64,000 nt of DNA from HGM11412 sp045536025 (lineage in GTDB: Bacteria > Bacillota > Clostridia > Christensenellales > Borkfalkiaceae). The position numbers and the translations under genes were made by a program. Under the pieces are notes generated by a model. The model had not been told where the DNA came from. It saw only the letters and a program-made list of their open reading frames with translations, and did no database searches. The DNA lies in assembly GCA_045536025.1 (NCBI GenBank), contig JAZSMT010000010.1, positions 81,634 to 145,633 of the forward strand. The letters run 5' to 3'. Shown one piece after another: positions 1-9,033 of the stretch. How positions within the stretch are numbered: the first letter of the stretch is position 1; each line of letters starts with the position of its first letter.

Positions 1-1136
1 TTATACCAGACTCGTTTAAAGGAACGTTATCTTCGTTAGAAATTTGCAAAATTGCAAAAGAGAAAATAAAGGAATTTTATTCTGATGCGGAAGTTGTTTC
101 AATTCCCGTTGCCGATGGTGGAGAAGGCAGTGTTGACTGCTTTTTGTCTGCGTTAGGTGGTGAAAAAATACACGTAGATTGTAAAGGTCCGTATATGGAT
201 GATATTAAAGCGTTTTACGGTTTAATTTCTGGTGGCGAAACTGCTATTGTTGAAATGGCGTCTGCTGCGGGGCTACCAATGGTAGAAGACAGAAAAAACC
301 CTATGCTTACTACAACCCACGGCGTTGGCGAACTTATTTTGCACGCCGCAAAAAGTGGCGTTAAAAAAATAATAGTTGGGTTAGGTGGTTCTTGCACGAA
401 CGATTTTGGTTGTGGCGCTGCGTATGCGTGTGGCGTTCGTTTCTACGATAAAAACGGAAATTCGTTTATGCCCGTGGGGGAAACGCTTTGCAAGGTTGAA
501 AAAATAGATTTTTCGCATAAATCTAAACTTCTTGACGGCGTTGAAATTATAACGATGTGCGATATTGACAATCCGCCTTATGGTAAGAACGGAGCGTCGT
601 TTGTGTTTGCACCACAAAAAGGCGCAAACGAAGAAATGGTAACCTTATTAGATAGTGGGGTAAAACGTATTTGCGACGTAGTGCGAAATCAATTGGGTAA
701 AGACTTGTCGCAACTATCCGGCGGTGGTGCGGCTGGCGCAATGGGTGCGGGGATGGTCGTATTTTTCGGTTCTACGCTAAAAATGGGTATAGAAGTCGTG
801 TGCGAAACCGTTGGCTTTTCCAAAGAAATAAAAGGTGCTGACTTGATTATAACGGGCGAAGGTAAAATAGATTCGCAAAGTTTACGCGGAAAGGTCGTTA
901 TCGGCGTTGCTCGCGTTGCAAAGCAATCAAACGTACCTGTAATTGCAGTCGTTGGCGGTGCTGACGGTGATATGGCTGAAGCGTATAGTAATGGCGTTAC
1001 TGCAATTTTCCCTATAAATCGTTTACCGCAAGATTTTTCTATCAGCAGGCATTATAGCGCTGAAAATCTTGCATTTACAATAGAAAATGTTTTAAGATTA
1101 TTTAAAACTAAAAATACGGCTAAAACGGGAGATTGA
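1..1136 (+). CDS. Glycerate 2-kinase (GarK/GlxK family), 5' end outside window
   Basis: Phosphorylates glycerate with ATP in the cytosol, feeding it into lower glycolysis. The reading frame is open from base 3, and the residues before the first possible internal start (TTG at 144) already match the family: PDSFKGTLSS, then VADGGEGS, the classic N-terminal motifs. The true start therefore lies left of the window. Later motifs are GLGGSCTNDFGCGAA, SGGGAAGAMGAG and ADLIITGEGKIDSQS, all typical of this kinase. The stop overlaps the region just before the racemase gene, so the two are probably cotranscribed. Whether the product is 2- or 3-phosphoglycerate cannot be read from sequence. Confidence 0.9.
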   Translation, partial: IPDSFKGTLSSLEICKIAKEKIKEFYSDAEVVSIPVADGGEGSVDCFLSALGGEKIHVDCKGPYMDDIKAFYGLISGGETAIVEMASAAGLPMVEDRKNPMLTTTHGVGELILHAAKSGVKKIIVGLGGSCTNDFGCGAAYACGVRFYDKNGNSFMPVGETLCKVEKIDFSHKSKLLDGVEIITMCDIDNPPYGKNGASFVFAPQKGANEEMVTLLDSGVKRICDVVRNQLGKDLSQLSGGGAAGAMGAGMVVFFGSTLKMGIEVVCETVGFSKEIKGADLIITGEGKIDSQSLRGKVVIGVARVAKQSNVPVIAVVGGADGDMAEAYSNGVTAIFPINRLPQDFSISRHYSAENLAFTIENVLRLFKTKNTAKTGD

Positions 1137-1138
1137 TA

Positions 1139-2422
1139 ATGAACGCTATAGTTGAATTTCCTTACGGAAAAGAAAAGTTAACTTACGATTTTAATAATGA
1201 AAATTTTAACGGAACGCTAATTTCAAAGTTGCACGGCTATAAACCTGAAAAAAGCGGTGCGGAACTTGTTAAAGACGCTATGAGAGAGCCTATTGGAAGT
1301 TTAAGGCTTTCACAACTTGCCAAGGGCAAAAAGAAAATAGTTATTATAGCAAGCGACCACACAAGGCCAGTGCCAAGCAAAATTATTATTCCGCCTATGC
1401 TTAATGAAATTCGCGAAGGAAACCCAAGTGCCGAAATAACTATATTAATTGCAACGGGTTGTCATCGCGGAACGAAAAAATCAGAACTAATAGAAAAATT
1501 CGGCGAAGAAATTGTTGAAAAGGAAAATATAGTCGTTCACGATTGTGACGATAGCGAAAACCTTGTAAATATTGGCACTTTGCCGTCGGGGGGAGAACTA
1601 ATCATAAACCGCCTTGCTTACGAAGCCGACTTGTTGTTAGCAGAAGGCTTTATTGAGCCACACTTCTTTGCAGGGTTTTCCGGCGGTAGAAAAAGCGTGT
1701 TGCCGGGCGTGGCAGGTAAAAAATCAGTACTTGCTAACCATTGTTCAGAATTTATAGCGCATCCGCTTGCTAGAACGGGCGTGCTTAATGGTAACCCAAT
1801 TCACGCTGATATGTTATGGGCGGCAAAAAGAGCAAAACTTGCGTACATAGTTAACGTAGTTATTAACGAAGATAAAGAAGCAATATTCGCCGTAGCGGGC
1901 GACGTGGAAAAGGCGCACCTTTGCGGAACGGAATTTCTTTCAGGGCTTTGTAAAGCAAGCCCTATTATGGCAGACGTTGTTATATCGACAAACGGCGGAT
2001 ATCCGCTTGACCAAAATATTTATCAAGCAGTAAAGGGTATGACTGCCGCCGAGGCTACCGTAAAAGAAGGCGGTGTAATTATAATGCTGTCAAAATCTAA
2101 CGACGGGCATGGTGGTGAGCAGTTTTACAAACAACTTGCCGAAGAAAAAGACGGGGCTAAAACGATGAAAGTTTTTCTTGATAGAGGGCGAAATGAAACC
2201 GTTCCCGACCAGTGGCAAACGCAAATATTTTTGCGAGTTTTACAAAGGGCAACCGTCGTATACGTTTCGGACGCGCCAAATGAAATGGTAAGTGATTTGC
2301 ATATGATTCCCGCTCGTTCAATAGAAGAAGGGTTAAATATTGCAAAAAAAATACTCAAAAAGGAAAAACCCACGATAACGGCAATTCCCGACGGTGTGGC
2401 AGTTATGGTAGTTAATGAGTAA
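1139..2422 (+). CDS. LarA-family nickel-dependent 2-hydroxyacid racemase/epimerase
   Basis: Member of the lactate racemase family, which uses a nickel pincer nucleotide cofactor to racemise 2-hydroxyacids. The 427-residue protein keeps the key residues of Lactobacillus plantarum LarA with an offset of one: His109 (ATGCHRG), His175 (EPHFF), Lys185 (SGGRKS) and His201 (NHCSEF). ATG at 1139 is chosen over TTG at 1133 because GGGAG lies 7 bases upstream. No larB, larC or larE cofactor genes are in the window, so they must be elsewhere. Adjacency to glycerate kinase suggests that the substrate is glycerate or a related hydroxyacid rather than lactate; that is inference. Confidence 0.82.
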   Translation: MNAIVEFPYGKEKLTYDFNNENFNGTLISKLHGYKPEKSGAELVKDAMREPIGSLRLSQLAKGKKKIVIIASDHTRPVPSKIIIPPMLNEIREGNPSAEITILIATGCHRGTKKSELIEKFGEEIVEKENIVVHDCDDSENLVNIGTLPSGGELIINRLAYEADLLLAEGFIEPHFFAGFSGGRKSVLPGVAGKKSVLANHCSEFIAHPLARTGVLNGNPIHADMLWAAKRAKLAYIVNVVINEDKEAIFAVAGDVEKAHLCGTEFLSGLCKASPIMADVVISTNGGYPLDQNIYQAVKGMTAAEATVKEGGVIIMLSKSNDGHGGEQFYKQLAEEKDGAKTMKVFLDRGRNETVPDQWQTQIFLRVLQRATVVYVSDAPNEMVSDLHMIPARSIEEGLNIAKKILKKEKPTITAIPDGVAVMVVNE

Positions 2423-2984
2423 CTTGCTTGTAAAAAATATAAAAGATTTATTGTCTAAGTCGGGGCGAGTAATCGTGGCGATTGACGGTTGTTGCGCTTC
2501 GGGTAAAACTACTCTTGCAAAATTTTTGCAGTCCGAGTTTGATGCAAACGTTTTTAGCGTTGACGACTTTTTCTTGCGTCCAAGCCAAAAAACTAAAGAG
2601 CGTTTATTAGAAGTTGGCGGGAATTTTGATTACGAAAGGTTTAAAAAAGAAGTTATAGACCCACTAAAAAGAGGCGACGTTTTTTGTTATCAGCCGTATA
2701 ATTGCAAAACGGAAGAGTTGTCTAATAAGATTAAAGTTGAAAGCAAGCGTGTAAATATCGTAGAAGGGAGTTATAGTTTGCATCCGTATCTAGGCAAATA
2801 TTACGATATTGCCGTTTTTATGGAAGTTTCAACGGAAATTCAAAGGGAAAGAATTTTAAAAAGAGACGTGTGCTTGCACCAAAACTTTTTTAATCAATGG
2901 ATACCTAAAGAACAAGCATATTTTGAAAAGTTTGGCATAAAAGAAATTTGCCAAATTCAAATTAACGGGAATAAGGAGAAATAA
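2415..2984 (+). CDS. Uridine kinase-like P-loop kinase
   Basis: A 189-residue P-loop NTPase of the uridine kinase/phosphoribulokinase type. Walker A is GCCASGKT (residues 25-32), followed by SVDDFFLRP, the usual substrate-side DDF motif, and later EGSYSLHP. It starts inside the last codons of the racemase gene (8-base overlap), so translation is probably coupled. The substrate is unknown: the family phosphorylates nucleosides, ribosylnicotinamide or other small molecules. Next to a nickel-pincer racemase and a vitamin-type importer, a nucleoside or pyridine-nucleotide role is plausible but unproven. Confidence 0.65.
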   Translation: MSNLLVKNIKDLLSKSGRVIVAIDGCCASGKTTLAKFLQSEFDANVFSVDDFFLRPSQKTKERLLEVGGNFDYERFKKEVIDPLKRGDVFCYQPYNCKTEELSNKIKVESKRVNIVEGSYSLHPYLGKYYDIAVFMEVSTEIQRERILKRDVCLHQNFFNQWIPKEQAYFEKFGIKEICQIQINGNKEK

Positions 2985-2985
2985 A

Positions 2986-3531
2986 ATGGGAAATTTCATT
3001 GTAGAAAAAAAGAAACTTTCTATAACCAAACAAATTATAATCACGGTTTTTGCTATTTCATTAGCAGTAGCGTTACCGCAAATTTTACATGCTATAGGTA
3101 GGCTTACAGGAACGGGCATGGCGCTTGGAACGGCTTTATTACCTATGCATTTGCCTATTATATTCGTAGGGTTTATCGCTGGGCCTTTCGTCGGTGCTAT
3201 TTCGGGTATTTGTAGCCCCATAATAAGTTATTTGTTGTCGGGAATGCCAATAATAAATATTCTTCCATTAATGGTTATAGAACTTTGTGCCTATGGGTTA
3301 ATTGCTGGACTTTTGAGCAGAATTTCTTTACCTACCATATTGAAAGTTCTTTGCGTGCAATTAGCGGGTAGAATTGTATACGTAGTCGCAATGCTAATTA
3401 TTAACATAGCGATAAAAGGTGGTAGCGTAAACCTACTTGCCGTGTTAGATAGTTTTTATGCGGGCTTAGCGGGCATTTTGTTGCAATTAATAATTATCCC
3501 CGTTGGTGTAAAGTGTTTTAAACGCTTATAG
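2986..3531 (+). CDS. ECF transporter substrate-binding (S) component
   Basis: A 181-residue hydrophobic membrane protein with about six predicted membrane segments. The LPMHLPIIFVGFIAGPFVGA region followed by LLSGMP is typical of ECF-type vitamin or micronutrient importers, in which the S-component binds the substrate and shares a common EcfA/A'/T energising module. No ECF ATPase or T-protein gene is present here, so it would use a module encoded elsewhere. It follows the P-loop kinase by one base, with AAGGAG ahead of its ATG, and ends the operon before a strong terminator. Substrate not identifiable; a precursor linked to the kinase is the simplest guess. Confidence 0.72.
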   Translation: MGNFIVEKKKLSITKQIIITVFAISLAVALPQILHAIGRLTGTGMALGTALLPMHLPIIFVGFIAGPFVGAISGICSPIISYLLSGMPIINILPLMVIELCAYGLIAGLLSRISLPTILKVLCVQLAGRIVYVVAMLIINIAIKGGSVNLLAVLDSFYAGLAGILLQLIIIPVGVKCFKRL

Positions 3532-3551
3532 TATTTGAATTTTAATTGAAC

Positions 3552-3577
3552 AAAAAACGCCCTGGTGGGCGTTTTTT
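3552..3577 (+). terminator. Intrinsic terminator after the ECF gene
   Basis: ACGCCC and GGGCGT arms around TGGT, flanked by six A and six T. Ends the glycerate kinase-ECF operon. Confidence 0.88.
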
Positions 3578-3639
3578 GTGTTTTTTGTCGAATATATGTG
3601 ATAAAAAAATGATAATTATAAAAGGGTTTGAATAAAAGG

Positions 3640-3669
3640 TTGACATCTGGTGTTTTTATAAATTATTAT
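3640..3669 (+). promoter_or_regulatory. Promoter of the ABC transporter
   Basis: TTGACA at 3640-3645 and TATTAT at 3664-3669, spacer 18. AAGGAG at 3683-3688 precedes ATG 3696. Confidence 0.7.
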
Positions 3670-3695
3670 TTATACAATAAATAAGGAGTAAATTT

Positions 3696-6458
3696 ATGCT
3701 TGCACTTAAAAATATTGTAAAAGACTATTACGTCGCAAGTGAAACTGTACACGCGCTAAAGGGCGTGTCAATCAACTTTAGAAAAAGTGAATTCGTATCA
3801 ATTTTAGGTCCGTCTGGTTGCGGTAAAACAACGCTACTTAATATTATCGGCGGTCTTGATAGATATACCTCGGGCGATTTAGTAATCAACTCAAAATCCA
3901 CAAAACTCTACACCGATAGAGATTGGGACGTGTATAGAAACCACAGAATAGGCTTTATCTTTCAAAGCTATAACCTTATTCCTCACCAAACCGTGCTAGG
4001 AAACGTTGAGCTTGCGCTTACGATAGCGGGCGTAGGAAAGGAAGAGCGTATCCGCCGTGCAAAACAGGCGCTTGATAGAGTGGGGCTTAAAGACCAATAT
4101 TATAAAAAGCCCAATCAGCTTTCGGGCGGTCAATGCCAGCGCGTTGCAATTGCAAGAGCGCTTGTTAACGATCCTGAAATTTTACTTGCCGACGAGCCTA
4201 CGGGTGCGCTTGATACCGTTACCAGCGTTCAAATTATGGATTTGATTAAAGAAATATCCGAAGAGCGTTTGGTAATTATGGTAACTCACAACCCCGAGCT
4301 TGCCGATAAATATTCGTCGCGTATAGTTAGGATGCTTGACGGCAACTTGATTGAAGATACTATGCCGTATTCCGACGAGGACGAGCAAAGTGAAGTTTTA
4401 TACGAGTCCACCCAAGAAGAACCTAAATCTTCTAAGAAAAAAGAAAAGGCAAAAATGTCTTTCTTTACTGCTTTTAAGCTCTCCGCTAGAAACCTCATTT
4501 CTAAAAAGGGTAGAACGGCAATGGTCGGCTTTGCAGGCTCAATCGGCATTATAGGTATTGCCCTCGTTCTTGCATTTTCAGCCGGCATTAAAGGCTACGT
4601 TGCCTCAATGCAAGACGATATGCTGTCAGGTAACCCCATAACAATCACCGAATCGACGTACGATTTGGACGCGCTATCTGATATGATGGGCAACGTTCAA
4701 AAGGAAGAAATTATAAAACAGCCAAACAGAGTTTACGTCGACTCTATGGTGGAATACTTTATCAAAATGGGCAAAGTGTCCGACAGCATGCTCGTAAAAA
4801 ACAACATAACGCCTGCATATATTCAGTACGTTAAAAATATGCCAAGCAATTATTACTCTGCAACGACTCACGGTTACGGTATAAATATTCACAACAACGT
4901 ATTCACGAACGTTCGCGAAACGGGCAAAGCAGAAGATACAAATCTTTCTATAACCGCACTCACTTCGTTATATACCGAAATACTTAAAAAGACCTCGTTT
5001 GAAGAATACGCAAACTACGTAAATATGTTTATTCCGTCAATGGAGCAAGCCCCATCTAGTGAAGACTACATTAAAGAGCAGTATAAAGTTCACGGCAAAG
5101 TGGCTACCGCTAAAGACGAGATTATGCTAGTTATCAATAAAGATAGTGAAGTGTCAGACCTACTTCTTGCAATGCTCGGCTACTACACGCAAGACGAGTT
5201 TGTAAATCTTGTTTACAAAGCTGACTGTGATTGTGAACTTAATAAAACGGGCAACGCGCACGACAGTGATTGTAATTACGGCAAAAACCTCATTAATAAA
5301 CCTAATCTTGACAGAGAATATTTTACTTATGAAGAGATTTTGAGCCAAAACAAGACTTTCTACTGGTATCCAAATAGCAAGCTTTATAGCTTAGATAACA
5401 CTATTCCGATGATGCCGACTTATAAGTACAACGCCTATAGCGATAGTTCTTGGAATACGGATACTAGCGCGTTAAAACTCAAGGTCGTAGGCATTTTACA
5501 GCCTAAAGAAAGCGTATCCTACGGTTGTTTAAGCTCAGGCATATATTATACCGAGGCTCTTACTAATCACGTTCTTTCGGCAACTAAAGCTGAAGAAAAC
5601 GGGCTTGTGGACTACGTTGAAAAAATTGACGAAACTACCGAAATGGGCGCAGGTATGATTTATTCGCTTAGCGGATTATTGAGCGAAAACGGTCAAGGTA
5701 TTTCCTATAACGTCGACTTTACGCACGCGGGCGAGACCTTTACCGCAAAAAAATATCTTTCCCTTACGTCGGGTGGTGGTATGCTCAGTGCAATGATGGG
5801 TGGAAATACTACGCCTATCGATATTAAAAACGGCATTATCCGCACGCTTGGCGGTAACGACGTTGCAAATTCTATAACCATTTATCCTATCGACTTTGAC
5901 AATAAAGATTTAGTAACCGATTACCTCGATAAGTGGAACGACGACGGCAATATCACCGTTGACGGTAAAGTTTTAACTAAAAACGACAGAGATAGGGTTA
6001 AATATACCGATACGCTTTCTCTAATTATCAACCTTATAAACACTATGATTGACGTTATTTCCTACGCGCTTATAGCGTTTACTTCGGTATCGCTCGTCGT
6101 TTCAACCGTTATGATAGGTATAATCACCTACGTATCCGTAGTTGAAAGAATTAAAGAAATCGGCGTTATTCGTTCGCTTGGCGGTAGAAAGAAAGACGTA
6201 AGCTATCTCTTCAACGCTGAAACCTTTATTATCGGCTTGCTTGCAGGCTTAATAGGTATAGGTGCAACTTATCTAATATCCGAAATAATAAACGCTATCT
6301 TATATCCTCTTATCGGTATAAGGCGTATAGCCCTTTTACCTGTTGGCGATGCAGTTTTAATGGTATTATTAAGCGTAGCTTTAACTTTAATTTCAGGTTT
6401 AATTCCTGCAAAGAGTGCGGCTAATAAAGACCCTGTTATAGCACTTCGCACCGAATAA
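3696..6458 (+). CDS. MacB-like ABC transporter, fused ATPase and FtsX permease
   Basis: A 920-residue single-chain transporter of the MacB/FtsX (mechanotransmission) type. Residues 1-230 form the ATPase: Walker A GPSGCGKTT, signature LSGGQ, Walker B LLADEPTGALD and H-loop MVTHN. After a charged linker comes the first membrane helix (about residue 270), then a large extracytoplasmic domain of roughly 480 residues, and three C-terminal helices including the FtsX motif VVERIKEIGVIRSLGGRKKDV. The outside domain holds an unusual acidic cysteine cluster (DCDCELN, then DSDC) that could bind metal or form disulfides. Such proteins move peptides or lipids, or pass a signal across the membrane; the cargo here is unknown. 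It has its own promoter and stands alone. Confidence 0.85.
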   Translation: MLALKNIVKDYYVASETVHALKGVSINFRKSEFVSILGPSGCGKTTLLNIIGGLDRYTSGDLVINSKSTKLYTDRDWDVYRNHRIGFIFQSYNLIPHQTVLGNVELALTIAGVGKEERIRRAKQALDRVGLKDQYYKKPNQLSGGQCQRVAIARALVNDPEILLADEPTGALDTVTSVQIMDLIKEISEERLVIMVTHNPELADKYSSRIVRMLDGNLIEDTMPYSDEDEQSEVLYESTQEEPKSSKKKEKAKMSFFTAFKLSARNLISKKGRTAMVGFAGSIGIIGIALVLAFSAGIKGYVASMQDDMLSGNPITITESTYDLDALSDMMGNVQKEEIIKQPNRVYVDSMVEYFIKMGKVSDSMLVKNNITPAYIQYVKNMPSNYYSATTHGYGINIHNNVFTNVRETGKAEDTNLSITALTSLYTEILKKTSFEEYANYVNMFIPSMEQAPSSEDYIKEQYKVHGKVATAKDEIMLVINKDSEVSDLLLAMLGYYTQDEFVNLVYKADCDCELNKTGNAHDSDCNYGKNLINKPNLDREYFTYEEILSQNKTFYWYPNSKLYSLDNTIPMMPTYKYNAYSDSSWNTDTSALKLKVVGILQPKESVSYGCLSSGIYYTEALTNHVLSATKAEENGLVDYVEKIDETTEMGAGMIYSLSGLLSENGQGISYNVDFTHAGETFTAKKYLSLTSGGGMLSAMMGGNTTPIDIKNGIIRTLGGNDVANSITIYPIDFDNKDLVTDYLDKWNDDGNITVDGKVLTKNDRDRVKYTDTLSLIINLINTMIDVISYALIAFTSVSLVVSTVMIGIITYVSVVERIKEIGVIRSLGGRKKDVSYLFNAETFIIGLLAGLIGIGATYLISEIINAILYPLIGIRRIALLPVGDAVLMVLLSVALTLISGLIPAKSAANKDPVIALRTE

Positions 6459-6477
6459 TTTTAAAGCGCTATTTCGG

Positions 6478-6655
6478 GCATTATACATCGTTTCTACTTA
6501 GCCGATAAACTCGATGACCAAGTAGGTCAATCTCTGCTTATCGTCAACGCGCGCCTCGTCTAATACCCAAACTAGCACTTTAAACATAAGTTTAAATAGG
6601 TTTATGGTGTGTCGAGTCTCGCCTAACTTGTTTCTAACGCCTTAAAGTTGTAATA
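6478..6655 (+). repeat. Structured intergenic repeat, copy A (diverged)
   Basis: Its last 40 or so bases (from about 6607) match the 3' end of the other copies: GTGTCGAG, then GCCTAACTTGTTTC, then TAACGCCTTAA. The AAGTTGTAATA that follows is also seen after copy D. The 5' half is diverged and longer but keeps a GACC/GGTC hairpin (loop AAGTA instead of AAAAA) nested in GATAA/TTATC arms. It lies between the ABC transporter stop and a terminator. Confidence 0.6.
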
Positions 6656-6669
6656 AGTAACTTAAAATT

Positions 6670-6693
6670 AGCACGGCTTAGCCGTGCTTTTTT
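6670..6693 (+). terminator. Intrinsic terminator after repeat A
   Basis: AGCACGGC and GCCGTGCT arms around TTA, followed by a T tract. Ends the ABC transporter transcript beyond the repeat. Confidence 0.88.
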
Positions 6694-6756
6694 CGTTGCA
6701 AATAGCACATACTGTTGTTAAGTAAAATTTTTTGAAATTAAAAATACCAAAAAGTG

Positions 6757-6785
6757 TTGATATATTTATAAATATATGTTAATAT
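6757..6785 (+). promoter_or_regulatory. Promoter of the duplicated secreted-protein gene
   Basis: TTGATA at 6757-6762 and TAATAT at 6780-6785 with a 17-base spacer. Confidence 0.65.
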
Positions 6786-6827
6786 ATTACTATTAAAAAT
6801 TTTGATATAATTAAATCGTTGGTGTTT

Positions 6828-8987
6828 ATGAATTTTAAAAAATTTGTTATCGCCACGTTGACGGCTTTTGCGTTAATTTTTCTTCCCCTTTCCCTTCAAA
6901 CGGCAAGGGCTGAAGATTTAACGCTTGAAGAGCATATTGAGATTTTGTCGTCGGGTTATTCCACCGCAATAAGTGTGAGTGACGTTACCCGAGATAACAA
7001 CGAAGAGCTCTTTACTTCAACGGGTGGCGCCGTCTTGTCGGCGGAAGCGATTATGTCGCAAGTTACAACCGAAGAATATGAAACGCTTTATTGGGAGAAG
7101 CACTCTACCGTCTTTAACTTTTTTAAGAGGGTAGTTACCTATCAGCTTGAAAACGGCTTTGATAAAGACGAATATTCCTCTGCTAAAAACGGTATTGAAC
7201 TTATCAACTCTAAATTAAGTGATGCCGTAGCTAACGTTGGGCGTTCCGAGACTTATGAGGGCGTAATTAGTTCGGCGCAAGAGTTCTACTCGTTTATGCG
7301 TTCTACTAATTTTTCGAAAAAAGCGTTCGAGCTCGTTACGGATAGCGAACAGTCCGTAAAAGTTACCGTTACTTGTCAAACCCCCATCTTTGCGACGGAC
7401 GACGTGTTGACGGTTACCGATTTTACCGATCCAGTAGTTACCGTAGATACTATACTTGCAAGTGGCAAGCACGAAGATTTATCTTCAAAACCAAATCTAG
7501 GTGTTGCACGCTATGTCTCGATAAGATGGGAAAGAGACGGCGCTACTATCGAGGGAGATAGCGTTCCAAAAGGCGAAAATGAAGAAGACTTATCTTGTTC
7601 CGTTAATTTTTTAATTGATATTTCTTCGTTAGGGCTTGACACCGATGATTTAACCTCTCTTCAAATCGTTAGATATTTAGGCGAAGGGCAAGTTGAAATC
7701 TTAGACGGTGTTACCGTTACTGAAGATGATAATATTCGATTTACCTTAAGTAGTTTTGGCGACGATATCGATGGTGAAAACGATTTAGATTTTGCAATTT
7801 TATTAGAAGATTACTTGCATAAAGATTACGCCACCCTTTTAAAATCAGGCTATTCTTATCTTTTAGATTTTTACGCCAAAGGTGGTGTTATTTCAGAAGA
7901 TAACCAAGAAGAACTTTTATATTTTACCAAATGTGCTTCAACGTCAGCAGAAGTTTTAAAAACGTTAGTTGATGAAAGCGAATACGACAGAAAATATCGC
8001 AATCAACATATAGACGTATTTAGAGTTTTTAAAAACGTAACGCTGTATAATCTTAACAAAAACTTTGACGAAAGCGACTATTCTCCTTCCGATAACGGAA
8101 TAGTTTTATTACACAATAAACTGTACGAGGCAAGGGGTAAGATATCAAATGCCACCTCTGTTATGGACGTAGAAAATGCGTACCAAGAATTTCTTGAGTT
8201 TATCTCGTCTGGCGAGGTTTCTAAAAAGACTGATAAGCTCTCTACTAATAACGAGCAGGCTATTCAAGTATCCGTTCAAGCTAGTTCACCTATTTTCGGA
8301 GATGACGACGTTTTAGTTACTAAAAAGTTTTTAGATTCGGTAATTATTAAAAACACGCAAATTGCACTTATTGATAACGAGAATTTGTTAGATCCCACAA
8401 ACGGCGTTGCTTATTTCTTCTCGATAAGATGGGTAAGAGACGGCGTTATTATAAGAGGGGACGAAGCCTCTCCGACCAAAGTAACCTTTATGGTTGACGT
8501 TTCTCAGATGGGCGTTACCGTGGACGATAGCTCTTGTATGCAAATCGTAAGATATCTAGGAAATCAAGAGGTAGCTTTTATAAATGCAAGTTTAGTGGAG
8601 GGTAAAATCGTCTTCTCGCTTGACAATTTTGGTGGAGATATCGAAGGCAATTACGACCTTGACTTTGCAGTCGTTATAAAAGGTCATCAGCTTGAAGCTC
8701 CGTCAACGGTTGGCAAATTTATAAACGAAAACAAGGTAATCGTTATATCGGTAGCTGGTGCGATAGTTTTACTTTATCTTTTAATCAAGGTTATCAAAAT
8801 CAACTCAAGGCGCAGAAAGAGAAAACAATATAAGCAGTTTAGGCGCGAATACAGGGCGTTTACTAAATATAAGAAAAAGCAAAAGAAAGAGAAAAAGCAT
8901 TTGAAAAAGCAAATGCGATTTGACAAAAAGCAAAAGCGCTTGGAGTTAAAACAAAAACGTTTTGAGAACAAATTAAAACGAAAGTAA
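6828..8987 (+). CDS. Unrecognised membrane-anchored protein with duplicated ectodomain and polybasic tail
   Basis: Family not recognised. The 719 residues comprise a signal peptide (about 1-28, ending TARA), two tandem copies of a roughly 300-residue extracytoplasmic unit, one membrane helix (about 637-656) and a 63-residue Lys/Arg-rich tail predicted to be cytoplasmic. The duplication is plain: VKVTVTCQTPIFATDDVL against IQVSVQASSPIFGDDDVL, VARYVSIRWERDG against VAYFFSIRWVRDG, and SLQIVRYLG against CMQIVRYLG. ATG 6828 is preferred to TTG 6819 because it begins a good signal peptide, although the ribosome site is weak. The next gene also encodes a membrane protein with an internal duplication, so the two may work together at the envelope. 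Confidence 0.72.
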   Translation: MNFKKFVIATLTAFALIFLPLSLQTARAEDLTLEEHIEILSSGYSTAISVSDVTRDNNEELFTSTGGAVLSAEAIMSQVTTEEYETLYWEKHSTVFNFFKRVVTYQLENGFDKDEYSSAKNGIELINSKLSDAVANVGRSETYEGVISSAQEFYSFMRSTNFSKKAFELVTDSEQSVKVTVTCQTPIFATDDVLTVTDFTDPVVTVDTILASGKHEDLSSKPNLGVARYVSIRWERDGATIEGDSVPKGENEEDLSCSVNFLIDISSLGLDTDDLTSLQIVRYLGEGQVEILDGVTVTEDDNIRFTLSSFGDDIDGENDLDFAILLEDYLHKDYATLLKSGYSYLLDFYAKGGVISEDNQEELLYFTKCASTSAEVLKTLVDESEYDRKYRNQHIDVFRVFKNVTLYNLNKNFDESDYSPSDNGIVLLHNKLYEARGKISNATSVMDVENAYQEFLEFISSGEVSKKTDKLSTNNEQAIQVSVQASSPIFGDDDVLVTKKFLDSVIIKNTQIALIDNENLLDPTNGVAYFFSIRWVRDGVIIRGDEASPTKVTFMVDVSQMGVTVDDSSCMQIVRYLGNQEVAFINASLVEGKIVFSLDNFGGDIEGNYDLDFAVVIKGHQLEAPSTVGKFINENKVIVISVAGAIVLLYLLIKVIKINSRRRKRKQYKQFRREYRAFTKYKKKQKKEKKHLKKQMRFDKKQKRLELKQKRFENKLKRK

Positions 8988-9033
8988 GAAAAACTTGAAA
9001 GGAATAAAATAAACATATTTTAAAAGGTGATTT

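Larger units (their letters stand above)
6459..6827 (+). other. Gene-free stretch with repeat copy A, terminator and promoter
   Basis: The only gene-free region over 300 bases. It holds the diverged repeat copy (6478-6655), an intrinsic terminator (6670-6693) and the promoter of the next gene (6757-6785). I see no convincing small ORF or tRNA. Confidence 0.75.
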
